Below are positions 37,458-49,469 of a stretch of 64,000 bases of DNA, piece after piece; within the stretch, counting starts at the first letter, position 1, and each line of letters opens with the position of its first letter. The stretch comes from Didymodactylos carnosus (lineage: Eukaryota; Rotifera; Eurotatoria; Philodinida; Philodinidae), in contig CAJNOQ010000078.1 of NCBI GenBank assembly GCA_905250885.1, positions 17,264-81,263 of the forward strand. The letters run 5' to 3'. The notes beneath the pieces were generated by a model, which made no database searches, was not told the DNA's origin, and worked only from the letters and a program-made list of their open reading frames with translations. Made by a program: the position numbers and the translations under genes.

Positions 37458-40232
37458 TCATATTTGCAATACAAGATTTGGATCAACATGCAATGCTTTT
37501 ATCACAATATGTTGAAAACTTTCAATTGTAGACAATATCTGAGTACGAGTTAAAGATTCAAGATAAATAATTTCTTCTAAATGATGTTCACCATTCAAAT
37601 ATTTTGCTATTCTAAAATAGAAAAAAAAATTGAATTTTTATAAATTGATATTAAGAATATATTCTTACTTAAGAAATTGATTCACATCATTTTCATTCGA
37701 ATTATTAATTGCTGTTGCAACTCGTTGACGATAATCATTCGTTTCGTCTGGTAATGCCTGTTCTATTTGAAATAAATAACGTAATGGAAGAATGGTCGTT
37801 GGAAACACATCATCCTGTAGATTGCTATTGCTATTATTACTTTGATCAATCATCTGATCATTATATAGTGAAATAGTTGAATAACTTGATAATGGTGAAC
37901 CATGACTCAAACTTGAAACAGGAATTTCCGATGTTAAACGGTGTGTGACACGAGGTTTCGGATGTCTTGAACGTTTAAATTCATCCAAATGTTCATTACG
38001 GTCATCTTTTATAAGCAAGTAATAATAGTAATGTAATTGAACAATCAGACGATGTTTTAACAACCATTCTACACAACGAAGACGTTCTCGCTACAAAATA
38101 TATTTAGTTTTATATTAATCATTGTTAATTGTATGACAAATGTACATCAGTACTTACTAATTCATGATCCGTTTCACACTGAACACCATGCAGATGAAAT
38201 GGAATAGAATCGGAATATTCAGCTAATGCTTCTTGCAATGTTGTATAACAAACTGTACTATGTTGAAAAGTTTGCGCATATAATTTTGATAATGAACTAT
38301 TTCTTTATTATAAAACATAACAAAACAGAAATTAATCAAATATACATGTTTATTTTCGTTTTTCTTACTTTGATAAATCAGCATCGGGTGCTATTACGTA
38401 ATAATTATCGTCAACAATTGGAAATATTATTTTAACACGTCCCCAATACAATAAATGGGCTGCTAGACGATAAATCTGGAAAACAGAAATAAGGTAGTAC
38501 AAAAGAACAAATTTTAAGCGCCATGAGAAGTATTTACCTGTGTTAACGGAATACTTGTTTCAATTGATAACCGAGCCATTGTATACGATGAGCGTAAATG
38601 TTTCAAAAGAGTGTTTAATGTTGATGAACTATCCAAGGGTAACGATGACTGTAAAGACGACTGATCAGATAATAATAATAAACCATAATAAGGTCTTTTG
38701 AAACAAAGATGAATAATATATCAAACCAAAACAATAGTATAGTACTTACTTGAAAAAACGTTCAGCATTAGTTAGTATATAAAAGACTTTATCTTGAGAC
38801 AATGAACAATTAATTGGCACTGAGCGATGTGGTAGACAACATGAAACTCGTACCCAATTATTTAGCATTATATTCACTTCACCAGCCATTTGCAAACTAT
38901 ATATGAAAAAGAATTCATGTATCAACCAACTTGACATATTTGCCGAATTCTCAATATTTCACTTACTCGATGTAAATTTGTTTTAATGTTTGCGCTAATG
39001 AACTTTTATCAAGCATTTGTTTATACGCCATATCAATCTCGTTTTCACGTTCTTTCCTTTCCTCAGGCTTCATCTCGTCTGTTTGAAACCCAAATTACAA
39101 ACAAAACAACCATTAAATTTCTCTATGAAAGCAGAGATTATTTTCTATTTATTACCTTGATGTTCATGTAACGTTGGTTGTAAACACGCACTCATTGCAT
39201 TATATTCTTGTGTAAGATATTTAACACGTTGCTCTTCCCAACGAATTGCTGTACCAATACACTTACTCAATGTTTGATAGGACAACAGTACAGAAGGTTT
39301 TGTAATAGCCTAAAACAATAGTCAATACGAACGTCCAGCACATTTCAATTAGAAACAAAAAGAAAATGCCTCGTACTCTTAATGCAAAATAAACACCAAA
39401 TGATTTCAAATGATTTTCTTTTTCAACATCTGGAGCAGCTAATGTGTGACCCACAAAATAAACATCATCAACTTGTACTTCAAAATTTGAACCATAAAAA
39501 TTATAGCCAGGATCGGTTAATGCTGCTATTGTGTCGCTCTGAAAACTATTTAATAAATACAAAAACTATAACAAGGCTAATACAAAAATTCAAAACTACT
39601 ATACCTGCGAAATGTTCGACGAGCAGAATCCGTATCACTTATACTATAATATAAAAACAAACACAATGATACACAGTTGTTTCGAGTAGACTACTTACTT
39701 TGGTGGATCAAATTCCATATGAATAATTACTGAATAGGCTGCAAATGGACTATTCGTATTGTCTTAAAGATAATCAAGCTTGAAATAAGTGTCCTGACTA
39801 ACGATGCAATGTACCTTTTTCTTTGTCATCGGTTTGATCTTCGTATTTAAATAATAATTTGTTTTTTTCACTTGCACCCTCAGCAACTAATAATATAGCA
39901 ATTAAATCTTTTTCGAATGCCTAAAATTGATCAAATGTTAGTAATTCAAATGGTAACTGGGTCTTTTTAATGTGAAACTTGGTATGTACTATATTTTTTT
40001 ATAGTTGACCAGCACAAACTCCAACGCAATGGATTGAAGATCACACGAACGAGTTGCTTTTGATTACAAATAACGTATTCTACAAGCTATTATAGCTATA
40101 AGGATATATTATACTAACCGATGATGGAATTTTTGTTACTGACTCGACATAATCATGTGCTGGATGCAGATCATCGTTGGTAGATGCTACACCAGTAAGA
40201 TATGATGTAGGCCAACCATTAGATGTTGCCAT
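37458..40232 (-). CDS. NPRL3: NPRL3, GATOR1 complex subunit
   Basis: NPRL3 with NPRL2 and DEPDC5 forms GATOR1, the Rag GTPase-activating complex that inhibits TORC1 at lysosomes when amino acids are scarce. The ATG is at 40232. Exon 1 encodes 38 lineage-specific residues. Exon 2 (39815-39920) carries the longin start (LIAILLVAEGASEKNKLLFK). Next come KFEVQVDDVYFVGHTL-like exons (SNFEVQVDDVYFVGHT), FGVYFALRAITKPSVLLSYQ, a coiled linker (AQTLKQIYIDLQ), INNWVRVSCCLPH-type and RPYYGLLLLSD segments, and IYRLAAHLLYWGRVKIIFPI. The C-terminal winged-helix part ends HHLEEIIYLESLTRTQILS, then DPNLVLQI and a TGA at 37458-37460. All match vertebrate NPRL3 in order, and about nine short introns separate the exons. 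Full length by landmarks. Confidence 0.92.
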
Positions 40233-40671
40233 AGATGTTAAAATTGTTTATTTTTGACAAAAAAAATACTTTATAGAATTATCTATAAACAAAATAGAAA
40301 TGTTTGTCTTACATAAATACGAACTTCTTTTTTTTTCCTACTAAAATGTTCAGCTATGCAATAGGCAGTTATTTCGAGATAAACAAATTCACTAATTAAC
40401 ATAAAGCACAAAAGAAAAAAACAGTGAAAATACTGATAATTATAATAATCGATGAGAGTGTCGTTATCTAGATTTTCAATAAATAATGCACGATGTAATG
40501 TTTTTCCTGAATTTTTCCAATAATATTCAATTCTTTCTCTTCATTTGGGTTTAATTATTTATAACGTTTGAAAATTTATAACTGAACATAGTTTGGCTAA
40601 AATGTAGATCGTCAATCGTTGCTGTGCAGCTTGTATTAAAACTAATAATAAAAAACTGACAAGAAGAAAGG
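40233..40671. other. Short intergenic stretch between NPRL3 and the RBMX2 remnant
   Basis: About 440 bp. Presumably the NPRL3 5' UTR/promoter and the tail of the dead RBMX2 copy. No motif recognised. Confidence 0.4.
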
Positions 40672-41261
40672 TTATCTTTTACAACGTTTTGATTTTTGTT
40701 TGATTGTGTCTTTTGTAGATGACGATGTTGATAAAGACGATGACAAAAGAAGAACACTAGGTGCACAACTTTTTTCTTTCAACGATTTGACTGATTCGTC
40801 GTCATTTTCATTTTTTGTGGGTGGTTTATAATCTTTAATCTGATCAACTCTTATTAGACATCTTGCTAGTTTAATACCATTGAAATTGTTCACAGCTAAT
40901 ATTGTATTACGTTGATCTTCATAATAAATAAATGCAAAATCTTTTGATTTACTTGCTTTTTTTATCACGTAGAATGTTTAGATTCACGATTTCGACCCAT
41001 TTTGCAAATTTTTTTTATGAAACAGTTTTTTGTCACTTATCGCAAAAATACACGCAGAATATTTCCAACTGTTAGATGAAAATCTAGTCTGCCAATATAT
41101 ATATACCCATGCACTTTATTGATGCACATTATGCCAACTTTTTTCTGTATTTGTCGTACCACTTATCAATTCGTTTTCATTCAAGCTTTTCTAAACAAAT
41201 CTGACAAACGTATGACGTATCTTCAATGTTGAAAAAAAATTACTTACGTGATTGAATTCAT
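40672..41261 (-). pseudogene. RBMX2: Decayed RBMX2 (RNA-binding motif protein X-linked 2) gene, introns retained
   Basis: RBMX2 is an RRM protein of the activated spliceosome. Exon 1 (41248-41261) encodes MNSIT, as in MNPLT of the family. A 57-nt GT-AG intron follows, then SLNENELISG and EKSWHNVHQ-stop-SAW (family LNEREVQLG...SWHSEYKDSAW). After a frame change comes YIGRLDFHLTVGNILRVF (RRM RNP2 region), then VEIVNLNILRDKK. One more frame change (an A7 run where A6 would keep frame) is followed by SKDFAFIYYEDQRNTILAVN and NFNGIKLARCLIRVDQIKDY. The last 99-codon segment is open to its stop. The in-frame TAA, at least three frame breaks and a lost second-intron acceptor make it a pseudogene. Because an intron survives, it is an old gene copy and not a retrocopy. 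Confidence 0.75.
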
Positions 41262-41397
41262 GGTATACTAATTTTCAAATTAGGCTCTAAAAAAAAGAGC
41301 TACTTAAACATAGAAAATTGCCACTTCTATAAGAACGAAGAAACTACTGCTTAACTTTCGTTCTATTTTCGTATCTTCACCTTTTTATCATCGTCCA

Positions 41398-42964
41398 ATC
41401 TTCTTTGTTTTGGAAAATAACAATTTATCAGGCACTCTAGTTGATTAGTCCTCGTACCTATCCATAAAAAAGGCACTCTTGCCGATGTTTCAAACTATCG
41501 TCCTATCTTCCTTCTGCCTGTTATTTCCAAAGTTTCTGAGCGTCTGATTTATTATTTTCTTTTTTCTCATTTGTCTAAACATTCTTTTTTTTTATCTTCA
41601 ACAGTCTGTAACTTTTGGAATTCTGGTGTGAAGTGTGTTAGTGTGTCTTTTGATTTCTCCAAAGCTTTTGACTTTATTTCCCATTCTTTTCTGTTGGAAA
41701 AATTGTCTCGCTGTGGTGTGAGTGGTTCCGTGTCTTATCTTTCGAACCGTTTTCAGTGTGTGCGTGTGAATGATTCTGTCTCTTCTCCTGTTCCTTCTGG
41801 TGTTCCTCAAAGCAGTGTGCTCGGACCTCTTTTATTTCTCATTTTTATAAATGACCTTCCTTTGTCTCTTCAACCTAACTATGAAATCTATTTTTTTGCT
41901 GATGATTTCCTTTGAATTATTCCTCTCTCTTCTGGTTCATCTGATTTCTTTCATGTTCAAAGTTGTATAAACTCTGTTTCTCACTGATCTTCTTCTAATC
42001 TTATGTCTTTAAATGTGTCTACCCAGGACAATGGTTACTACAGCGGTAAATGGCAGTATACTACAGTTTATGATGATGGATACTGTAGTATACGTCAAAA
42101 TACGAGCTGTTTACGACGAAATACGATGACGTCTACCGTGGAGAAGGATTACGACGTCGTATTTTATCTGGAATGGATATGTATTTCGTCGTATTTCGAC
42201 GTATACTATAGTTTACAGTCGTAGAGCTTCGACCTGGGTAAGTGTTCTTGGCTTCATTTTTCCTTAAACCTCTTTCCATTTGTTTATAATCAATTATAAC
42301 TGAATAACGTTCCTCTCTCTGTTTCTTCTGTTCGCTGTCTTGGCGTTCTTGTTTCACACGATCTGAGGTAGAGTAAGCATGCTAGAGACATTGCTCTTGC
42401 TTGTCGGCGCAAGTTGGTAACACTGAGTCGTGTCTTTGGCTTAGCTCCGCTAGAGGTTCGGCGTCGAATCTTCTTCTCTTATATTCTTCCAAAAATTGAT
42501 TATTGTTGTACCTTGTATAATAGTTCTTTTTCTCTCTCTCTGTTCTTGACTGTGTCAATAAACTTGCTTTTCGTGTTATTTCTCGCAATTTTGACTACCG
42601 TTCTTCTAGTTCTCTACCTGTGTCACAACTTTCTCTTCCAAATCTCTCACTTCGCCGCAAATTTTTTCGATTTGTGCAGTTTTTCAAAATTTATCATCGT
42701 CTTAGCCCTCTTTCTATGTTTTACTCTACTCATCGTCCTCATTACTCTTCTTTACGCTGTCATTATTCCAAATATGTCCGCATTCCAACCTCTGTCAATG
42801 GTTTTTCTTCTCAAACAGTTTTTTCCTATTTCATTTTTGTAGTTTGGCTGGAGTCCTTAATATTAAAGATTGGGGATCTTTGATGATTCTCACTTTTCTT
42901 GAATAAACTAGTCTTAAATCTTCTTTGTTTTGGAAAACAACGATTTACCAGACACTCTAGTTGA
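41398..42964 (+). mobile_element. Truncated non-LTR retrotransposon (LINE) flanked by 47-bp direct repeats
   Basis: From about 41450 the plus strand encodes VPIHKKGTLADVSNYRPIFL, LPVISKVSERLI, FDFSKAFDFISHSFLLEKL, PSGVPQSSVLGPLLFLIFIN and FFADDFL, the palm domain of a jockey/CR1/RTE-like reverse transcriptase including the FADD catalytic motif. A TGA ends this frame at 41915. The post-RT part (LACRRKLVTLSRVFGLAPLE, then RIFFSYILPKIDYC) resumes after a MITE insertion. The element is 5'-truncated, with no endonuclease. Identical-context repeats at 41398-41444 and 42918-42964 differ at 4 of 47 positions, all transitions, and look like a long target-site duplication. A 3' AATAAA precedes the right copy. 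Not functional. Confidence 0.85.
42022..42238. mobile_element. 217-bp MITE with TA target duplication, inserted in the LINE
   Basis: The ends are CCCAGG...CCTGGG, flanked on both sides by TA (42020-42021 and 42239-42240). Inside are imperfect inverted blocks (gtatactacagt / actatagtatac; repeated acgacgaaatacg / cgtcgtatttcg). Removing it and one TA joins the flanking LINE sequence in one frame (TCLNVS-K-CSWLHF-type junction). TA duplication suggests a Tc1/mariner-type mobiliser. Confidence 0.8.
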
Positions 42965-45900
42965 GTCTCTTATAGGGTCAAAAAGTAATCTCTCTCATTT
43001 TCTATTTGGGGAAGTTTATTTTTTTCTTACTTCGTGTGCGTGCGTATATTTACTTGTGTCTATGTTTTCATCCGTAACACTCAACAAAAATTGTTGAGTC
43101 TTTGGATTCTTTCTATTTCTACTAGATTTTATACAAAAACTAATGATATTGAGTGTGCATGACTTTATTTATCGGATAAATTTGACTTGGCTGTATGAGT
43201 GCACTGATACAAAAGTATAAAGTTAACAAAATAGAACGAGAATTTTTTACCTGATTCCTCTGACAAGAGAAAAAGACTTTCGTTTCATTTTCGTTCCACT
43301 TCATTCGAAGAGAGTACACGCCAATGTGATGAAAGTCACGGGTTTCGCTAGTTGTTTCAAATTATTCAGAAACCACGAATGCAATACAGAGACATCTCTC
43401 TGTTGCTTTCTCAATCTAAAATTTATTTTTTCATAATATAATTGTACTTTAACGGTGTAAGCGTAAGACCGGCAAAACATTTTTTTTCTGGTCTACAGGA
43501 CGTTTGTTGTTTACAGCTGCCCGCTAATATAACTGGAAGTCTTCGAAAAAAGCCGACAAAAACATGAAACAAAAGAAACGCGGTTTTGAATTTGTGTATT
43601 CATACCGGTCATTTGATATTTTCAAATGGGTTCAGCAGGACATTCAAAAAGTCAGGAATTTTTTAAGGATGAAGACTCCTCTAGGACTTCAGAGTGAGTC
43701 CTCCAAGAAGATTCCAGAGTTGGAATCCTCCAAGATTTCTCATTTTTGCAGGAATTCATTCAGGACTGTCGACTAGGCGTACCTGAGCATGAACTTCTAC
43801 GTAGTGAATTTCCTACAGTTTTTACACGTTTAAAGTGTCAGACTTGTATTATACCGCTATGGTAGTACAAAAGTTATTTATCCACCTAAAAATTTTAATT
43901 TACCATCAGTTCATCAGTCGAGTGCTACAAAAACCTAATTGATGCTGTTATAGTCAATAGTAGAATGAAAAGGAACATGCAATAGTGAAGCGTTTGCTGA
44001 CAGACTTCCGCTACGATATTACAAAAATAAACACAATTACCCGTAGTACCGTTAACATCGATAAATTAACCGTACCTTTTGAAAATCAGTTTCAAACGTA
44101 TTTTAGAGATAACCAAGATGTACGTTTAAAATATTTCGTTTCAAAATTTTTTATGGCTATTCTGTTGTCTTCTACAGTATGCATAAATAGATATTTTACC
44201 ATAATCATGCCTTGTTTTAATAGCATGATATAGAGATCTGTGCATTTTTACAATACAATGGGACTATTTTTGACGCAATCCGGAGAGAAATTGAGTAAAA
44301 ATAGATATTTTGATTTTCTTTTTAGAGTATTTAGTCTCTTCTATATCCTATTTACAGGAGATCTAAAACAAGAACTTTTACAAAACTGTAAGATTTTCCA
44401 AAAAGGTTCGAAAACTCGCCTTTCGTTAGATTTCTAAAACTTTTTCTAAAAATAATACTGTCACAAGACTCAGCATGATCAATTAACTTGTAATCTACCA
44501 ATTTTCAAGGCTATCAATAGCCACTGGATGCCAGTCCTGAGACTCGTAGGGAATCCTATACAACGCTTGAGCTGCGGAAAATCAAGGTCTCGCTGGACTC
44601 CCGTTTTGAGAAGAATATTTTGGACTACCAATCCATGGAAAAAAGTCAGTACAGTACTACTAGAAAACTTTTACACACGGCCCAGTTTTTCAAAGATCTC
44701 CTCGAAAACCTATTTCAGAAATATTTTCTGAGACTTTTTGCTTAAGAAAACATGCCCCCAACTCTTCTCTTTTGCATGGCGAAAACCGGAGCTCTCTAGC
44801 TGCTTTCTATCAAAAGTTATTCAAAAAACATCGGACTGTCTTATATTTTGAAACATAGTAGACAATGCTGTTTTCTAAACTATTATTTCATTTATCAATG
44901 TCATAACCGTCATTTTTGATTCAATATATTGAACAGTCGCGAAATTTTATAGAGGATTACAGATATAATCATGAATGATCATTGTTTGCTCCGCCTTACT
45001 TATTCTACCAGACGTCTTCGTTATGTGAGGCTTCTACCATCTGTGCGAGAAACACAATGAAAGACACAATCGAAAGAGAAGCATCTGCGGATCTAGGATT
45101 AGACTCATGTTTTACTTGAGCTGACAGTTTTATATGAGAGAATTAGCAGTAAGAATCAAATAGCATGGCCTTGCCAATATTATCTACATTTTCTTATTGA
45201 TTTTTGCATGAAACTTCTCACGCGTCTGTTTAGTTCATGAGATTGGTTACCTATGCTGATTATCAGACTATCAAAAGATTTCTTGAGCCTGGATTTGGAC
45301 TTGCACGTCTCTATTATGTATCAATAGTTCTTCAAAATTTTCATTTATCAAATCCAGTTAGTCAGTCAAGAGTCTATGATGACTTACTGGCGGAGCATGG
45401 ACAAGGCAGACCAATCTATTGATTTAGGTCAAATTCTAATCGGAGTTTGAACGCTGAGATATATTTATTGATGCATTCTTAAAACTTATAACTGTCTAAC
45501 ATATAGAGTTACATGTGGTTGATTATGTTCTGTCTTAACGAAAAGAGTTTATTCTAAAAATCTGGATATTTCTAAATAAAAATTGATTACATAAATGATT
45601 CAGAACACCTATTGTCTGATCATACCAGTTATTTTTGGTGGAATCTCTTAGTTCTCTGAACTGTTTCTACTGTTTACTTACTACCTTCTTGCTAAAAGCA
45701 GTAAAAACTTCTAAAACTTTCCAGGAGTCTCTGATCATTTTAGCTTGAAGCAAAAAGACAGACAAATCGCCATCTATTGACCATAATTTTGTGCTTTATT
45801 CTATAGGCAAAATGTGAGCGTTTTTCACAATCACAATATTGGAACAGATATTATATGATGATAATGGAATGGTAATATACAAAACAACAACAAGAAAAGC

Positions 45901-46038
45901 ACTGTTCAAAAATTGAGATGTACAATAAATAATTCATTTCCAAAAAAGAACAACACGTGCACGTACACCACATGTTACATCACACACGATAAAAGCTTGA
46001 AGATTCATCAATTAGTTATTTAAAGAAAAAATATCAGA
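42965..46038. other. Gene-free region
   Basis: 3 kb between the LINE fragment and ROPN1L. Only short frames without recognisable domains. Around 43660-43740 and 44500-44740 there are small hairpin-rich stretches (tccaagaagattcc, ttggaatcctccaag). No gene supported. Confidence 0.5.
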
Positions 46039-47965
46039 TCATGGTGCTAATTTAGGACATTCTGAATGACTAAAGTTTCGCGGATGGATCATACCATTTT
46101 GTCGAATGACCCATTCATTTGCCAGATAATCAATTACTTCTTTAATATGCTTTTCTGAAATATCACCGTCTAGTTCAGCTAAATACCGATAGAATTTTTT
46201 CCATTGTTCAAATGGTATCCGTGCATTTGCACCTGGCGGATCACTTGTTAACAATTCACACAGTTTTGTTAACGTATCTGTTATATTCTAAAATAGAAGG
46301 AAAGACAAGACAATTTATTGCAACTCATGCAATAAAAAGCATTAACCAAAGAGAAATATTAATTACCCGTGCTAATTTTGAAACAGCAATCGCTAAAAAA
46401 TTATCCCACTGTACGTCATCATGAAATGCACCTATTTGTACGATATCGTCAAATTGCTCACGTGGAATATTTAATTGATCAAACTTCTGTTGAATTTCCC
46501 CAAGAGACACCATATTTTTGGGTGACAGCTAAAATAAAACCAATGATCTGAAGAAGGTAAAACGTCGAATCCATCGGCAATTTTCAGTTTATAAAAATTC
46601 ACCCTTTTGAATTTAAAGATAGTCTCAATATTCTTTCTATAACTGGAACGTAATCTAAAACGAATTGTCTAAATTTTCTGTCTAACTGAAAACGCTATTA
46701 TGAAACAAGAAAAATAAACAAGGCAGCAAAAAAGTATGATCATTTGTCTAATGAATAAATATTAAGACGAAAAACAACATCTGATATCTCACCCCTGTTT
46801 ACCTGTCTATGTAAAACTTTCAATAATCCAAGAGTAAGACCGGTATCCGTTTTTTGAGTTGCAACGGGCATTTCCAGCCTTTCTTTAACCGGAGGCGTCT
46901 CGCCATTCGTCAAAGCTCGGAAATATCTAAACATTTGAGAAAATTAAAACAAATCAGTTGTTTTTTAATACAATAAGTTCTAAAATCCTGTCTCATTCAG
47001 TATTTTCTCAATATCTCGGTCAAGATTGATCGCCAAGTCTCCATCTTTTTTTAAAAAAGGAACCTCATTCAATTCTCTACACAAAACATATTAAACATTT
47101 CTTTCCCTAGTGAATGTACTCATGCGTGAGTACTCAAAAAGTACTCTGCTGGAAAAACCGGACGAGTACTCATACGTACTCATGCATTTTGGGTACTCAC
47201 TGAGTACTCACATGAGTACTCATGAGTGAGTAATGAGTACTGTGGATACAACTTTGAGTATTGTTGAGTACTCATATAACTTTTGGCAGAATACTCATAT
47301 GTATTGTTCATCTGGTATTTTCATGTGGAGGAGTGATCTCAGGCAGCCGGAGTTGGACTACAAGTCTATTTACAGAAAAGTCCATCTCTGCGAGACCAGC
47401 GAGAAATCTTCGTTGGTGGCAGAAAAAAAGGTTTGTAGCGAACTTGTGATACGCAAAAAGAAAGCTGACATTCTGGACCATCAGAAAATACATTTCGATT
47501 CCACTGTGATGCATAGCACCGTGTTCAAAATAAATATTTTTTGGTTGCGCTTTGGGTTTGAAAGTAATCGATGTTGAAGCTTTCCCGTATTTCCTCGATA
47601 TTTTTTTATTCTTATAGTATATAAAGAAATGTTTAATATGTTTCGTGTAGAGAATTGAATGAGGTTTCTTTTAAAAAAATGATTGAGACTTGGCGATCTA
47701 TCTTGACCGAGATGTAAAGAAAATACCGAACGAGACAGGGCTTCTGGGTCACCCTTTATACTTACGCAGCACTCCATGCAAGAACATCAGTTGGCTGAGT
47801 TCGTATTGCAGCTTTGGAAAACTGTAATAATATATCAGGTAATTCAGGAGGAATCGGTATTTGTTCACTGCAGTAGTCTAAAAGAGACAAAAGCAGCAAG
47901 TCACAACGAAAACACATACCAATTGGAAATTTCTTCTTACATGGCTCATCTGGCATTAAAGACAT
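46039..47965 (-). CDS. ROPN1L: ROPN1L, ropporin-1-like flagellar protein
   Basis: A ropporin-family radial-spoke/fibrous-sheath protein that docks A-kinase anchoring proteins in cilia and sperm flagella. Five exons (47920-47965, 47766-47877, 46803-46926, 46367-46528, 46039-46287) join in phase to 230 residues, the same length as human ROPN1L. The RIIa (R2D2) domain is EQIPIPPELPDILLQFSKAA, IRTQPTDVLAWSAAYFRAL. It is followed by EMPVATQKTDTGLTLGLLKV, and the C-terminal domain has DPPGANARIPFEQWKKFYRY, LAELDGDIS and RQNGMIHP. The first intron is only 42 nt and in frame, so it could be misread as coding. The second intron (46927-47765) is filled by an inverted-repeat element. No frame damage. 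Confidence 0.92.
46987..47739. mobile_element. 753-bp inverted-repeat element inside ROPN1L intron 2
   Basis: The terminal inverted repeats are about 118 bp: 46987-47104 (cctgtctcattcagtatttt...) and 47623-47739 (...aaaataccgaacgagacagg), with roughly 85% identity by eye. The interior has the GTACTCA satellite-like block and no transposase. It occupies nearly the entire 839-nt intron. Confidence 0.85.
47116..47276. repeat. GAGTACTCAT-type irregular repeat cluster
   Basis: At least ten copies of GTACTCA or its complement TGAGTAC, many as the palindrome tgagtactca, irregularly spaced, within the intron element. Self-pairing is expected. It may be a binding-site cluster of the element; function unknown. 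Confidence 0.85.
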
Positions 47966-48681
47966 TGTTCAGTATTATTCTTGCTTTTTCCTAGTGACTT
48001 TTCCTGTTATATCTTTTGTCCCGCATTAATATAATAGTATCATATGAAGCAAGCGGAAAGTTTTTAATTACCATTGTCGTGGATTACTGATTACCATGAC
48101 ATTTTTGCCCTTAGTGTCAACTACTTTTATTACACGATTTACTCATAATAAACTTGAATCTTGATGTCTTGAAAAGAATCGATGATAGAACCATTTAGAA
48201 CCAGGGATTAATAAATGGAGAAGGAGAGACACCTGTCATCGAAACAAAACATTCTAATAAACAGCATATAGATTTTTGCTGTCTATTTTTTGAAATAACA
48301 ATCATATGCAGACGATCGAGATAACTGGTCGTTTAACTTTGCTTTTTTAAAGTTAACTGCTACTATCGCCGCAAAAAGCATCGATAGTAGCGATTTAATA
48401 AGAGAAAATTTAACATTTCACCCTTATCTTCAAGATAAGGGAATCTGGGATGTGTGGGAATCTGTTTTTTTCTAAACAAAGCATTCGATGCTTTTTGGAC
48501 GAGAGAAGGAAGATTTTTGAAGCATACAGTAGTTTTCTGAAAACTAACAGTTAGCTTCTTTTCGTAAAAAAAATTCAAAAGCTTCCATTCCTATTTATTG
48601 TATAAAGAACCTAGCACCTACAGCAGTCGGCCGTTTCACGAAAATGTTGACGTCGACTAATTGAAATTAATGAATACGTAC
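47966..48681. other. ROPN1L upstream region
   Basis: 700 bp with no gene. A 10-bp hairpin (gctactatcg / cgatagtagc) lies at 48359-48395. The presumed ROPN1L promoter is here; no motif recognised. Confidence 0.4.
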
Positions 48682-48994
48682 CCCTAGTCGAGACTCCCGG
48701 CAAAACTCTCACGGGACTCCTGTCATGGGGTCCTGGAGGATCCTGTAGGAGTCAGGTGGGACTTTCAAGGGATTTCTCAGGACTCCTGAAGGCTTCCGTG
48801 GGACTTCTGTGGAGGTTTCGAGTCCTGCGGGAGTCCAACGAAAGTCCTCAGAATACTCAAAGTCCCACGGGAGTCTTCAGGAGTCCTGAGAAATCTCTTG
48901 AAAGTCCCACCTGACTCCTACAGGATCCTCCAGGATCCCGCAGGATCCCGTGACATGAGTCCCGTGGGAGTTTTGCCGGGAGTCTCGACTAGGG
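48682..48994. mobile_element. 313-bp fold-back element rich in GGGACTCC blocks
   Basis: The outer ends are perfect complements over at least 30 bp (ccctagtcgagactcccggc... / ...gccgggagtctcgactaggg). The arms of about 150 bp each carry internal GGGACT/AGTCCC and GGAGTCC repeats that are themselves near-palindromic. It is GC-rich relative to its surroundings, unlike every neighbour. No coding capacity. Confidence 0.9.
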
Positions 48995-48997
48995 ACG

Positions 48998-49452
48998 CTA
49001 GGGTCACACTACAGCGCTGTATCTCGTCTGTCTTAGGGGTATATCTTCATTTATAACCACGAGTTTTTTAAGTATTTTTAAAGAGTAGTTGTTCAGTTAC
49101 GTGTTTTGCAGATAATTTCTTGATCAAAGACGACATCAAGCACACAAAGCGAAGGAAACGAAAATAGTGGGAAGAGAAAACGAAACAGCTGCATTGATAA
49201 ACATTGAAAGAGGACAAAATCGCGCGTGAAATGGAAAGTCATCGAAATAGAAAGTCATCGGAATAGAACACTCCGTATTTATTTGCTGTTCTTAATCGCG
49301 ATCAGATTTTAATCATGATTAGCGCAGACACATTGTTTATTTAACCGTGATTAAAATAGTGTTAATCATGATTAAAAAAGGATGTGGTCACACTACAAAA
49401 TCGTTAATCATGATTAATTTTAATCGTGATTAAGTCTGTAGTATGATCCTGG
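48998..49452. mobile_element. MITE with TAATCATGATTA motifs
   Basis: The ends ctagggtcacactacag and ctgtagtatgatcctgg are inverted repeats matching 14 of 17. The last 170 bp have five or more copies of a palindromic taatcatgatta / ttaatcgtgattaa motif, and an internal second copy of the end (ggtcacactacaaaatcg). No coding capacity. It begins 3 bp after the preceding fold-back element. Confidence 0.65.
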
Positions 49453-49469
49453 TATACTTCTCGGGCACG

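Noticed and set aside
42414-42842. 142-codon hydrophobic frame as a membrane protein
   Set aside because: The N-terminal third is LINE post-RT sequence; the Leu/Phe-rich remainder is T-rich DNA in a shifted frame of the same element.
47233-47577. 114-codon plus-strand frame within the ROPN1L intron
   Set aside because: It arises in the GTACTCA cluster and element interior; no domain, and frames on both strands are open here by composition.
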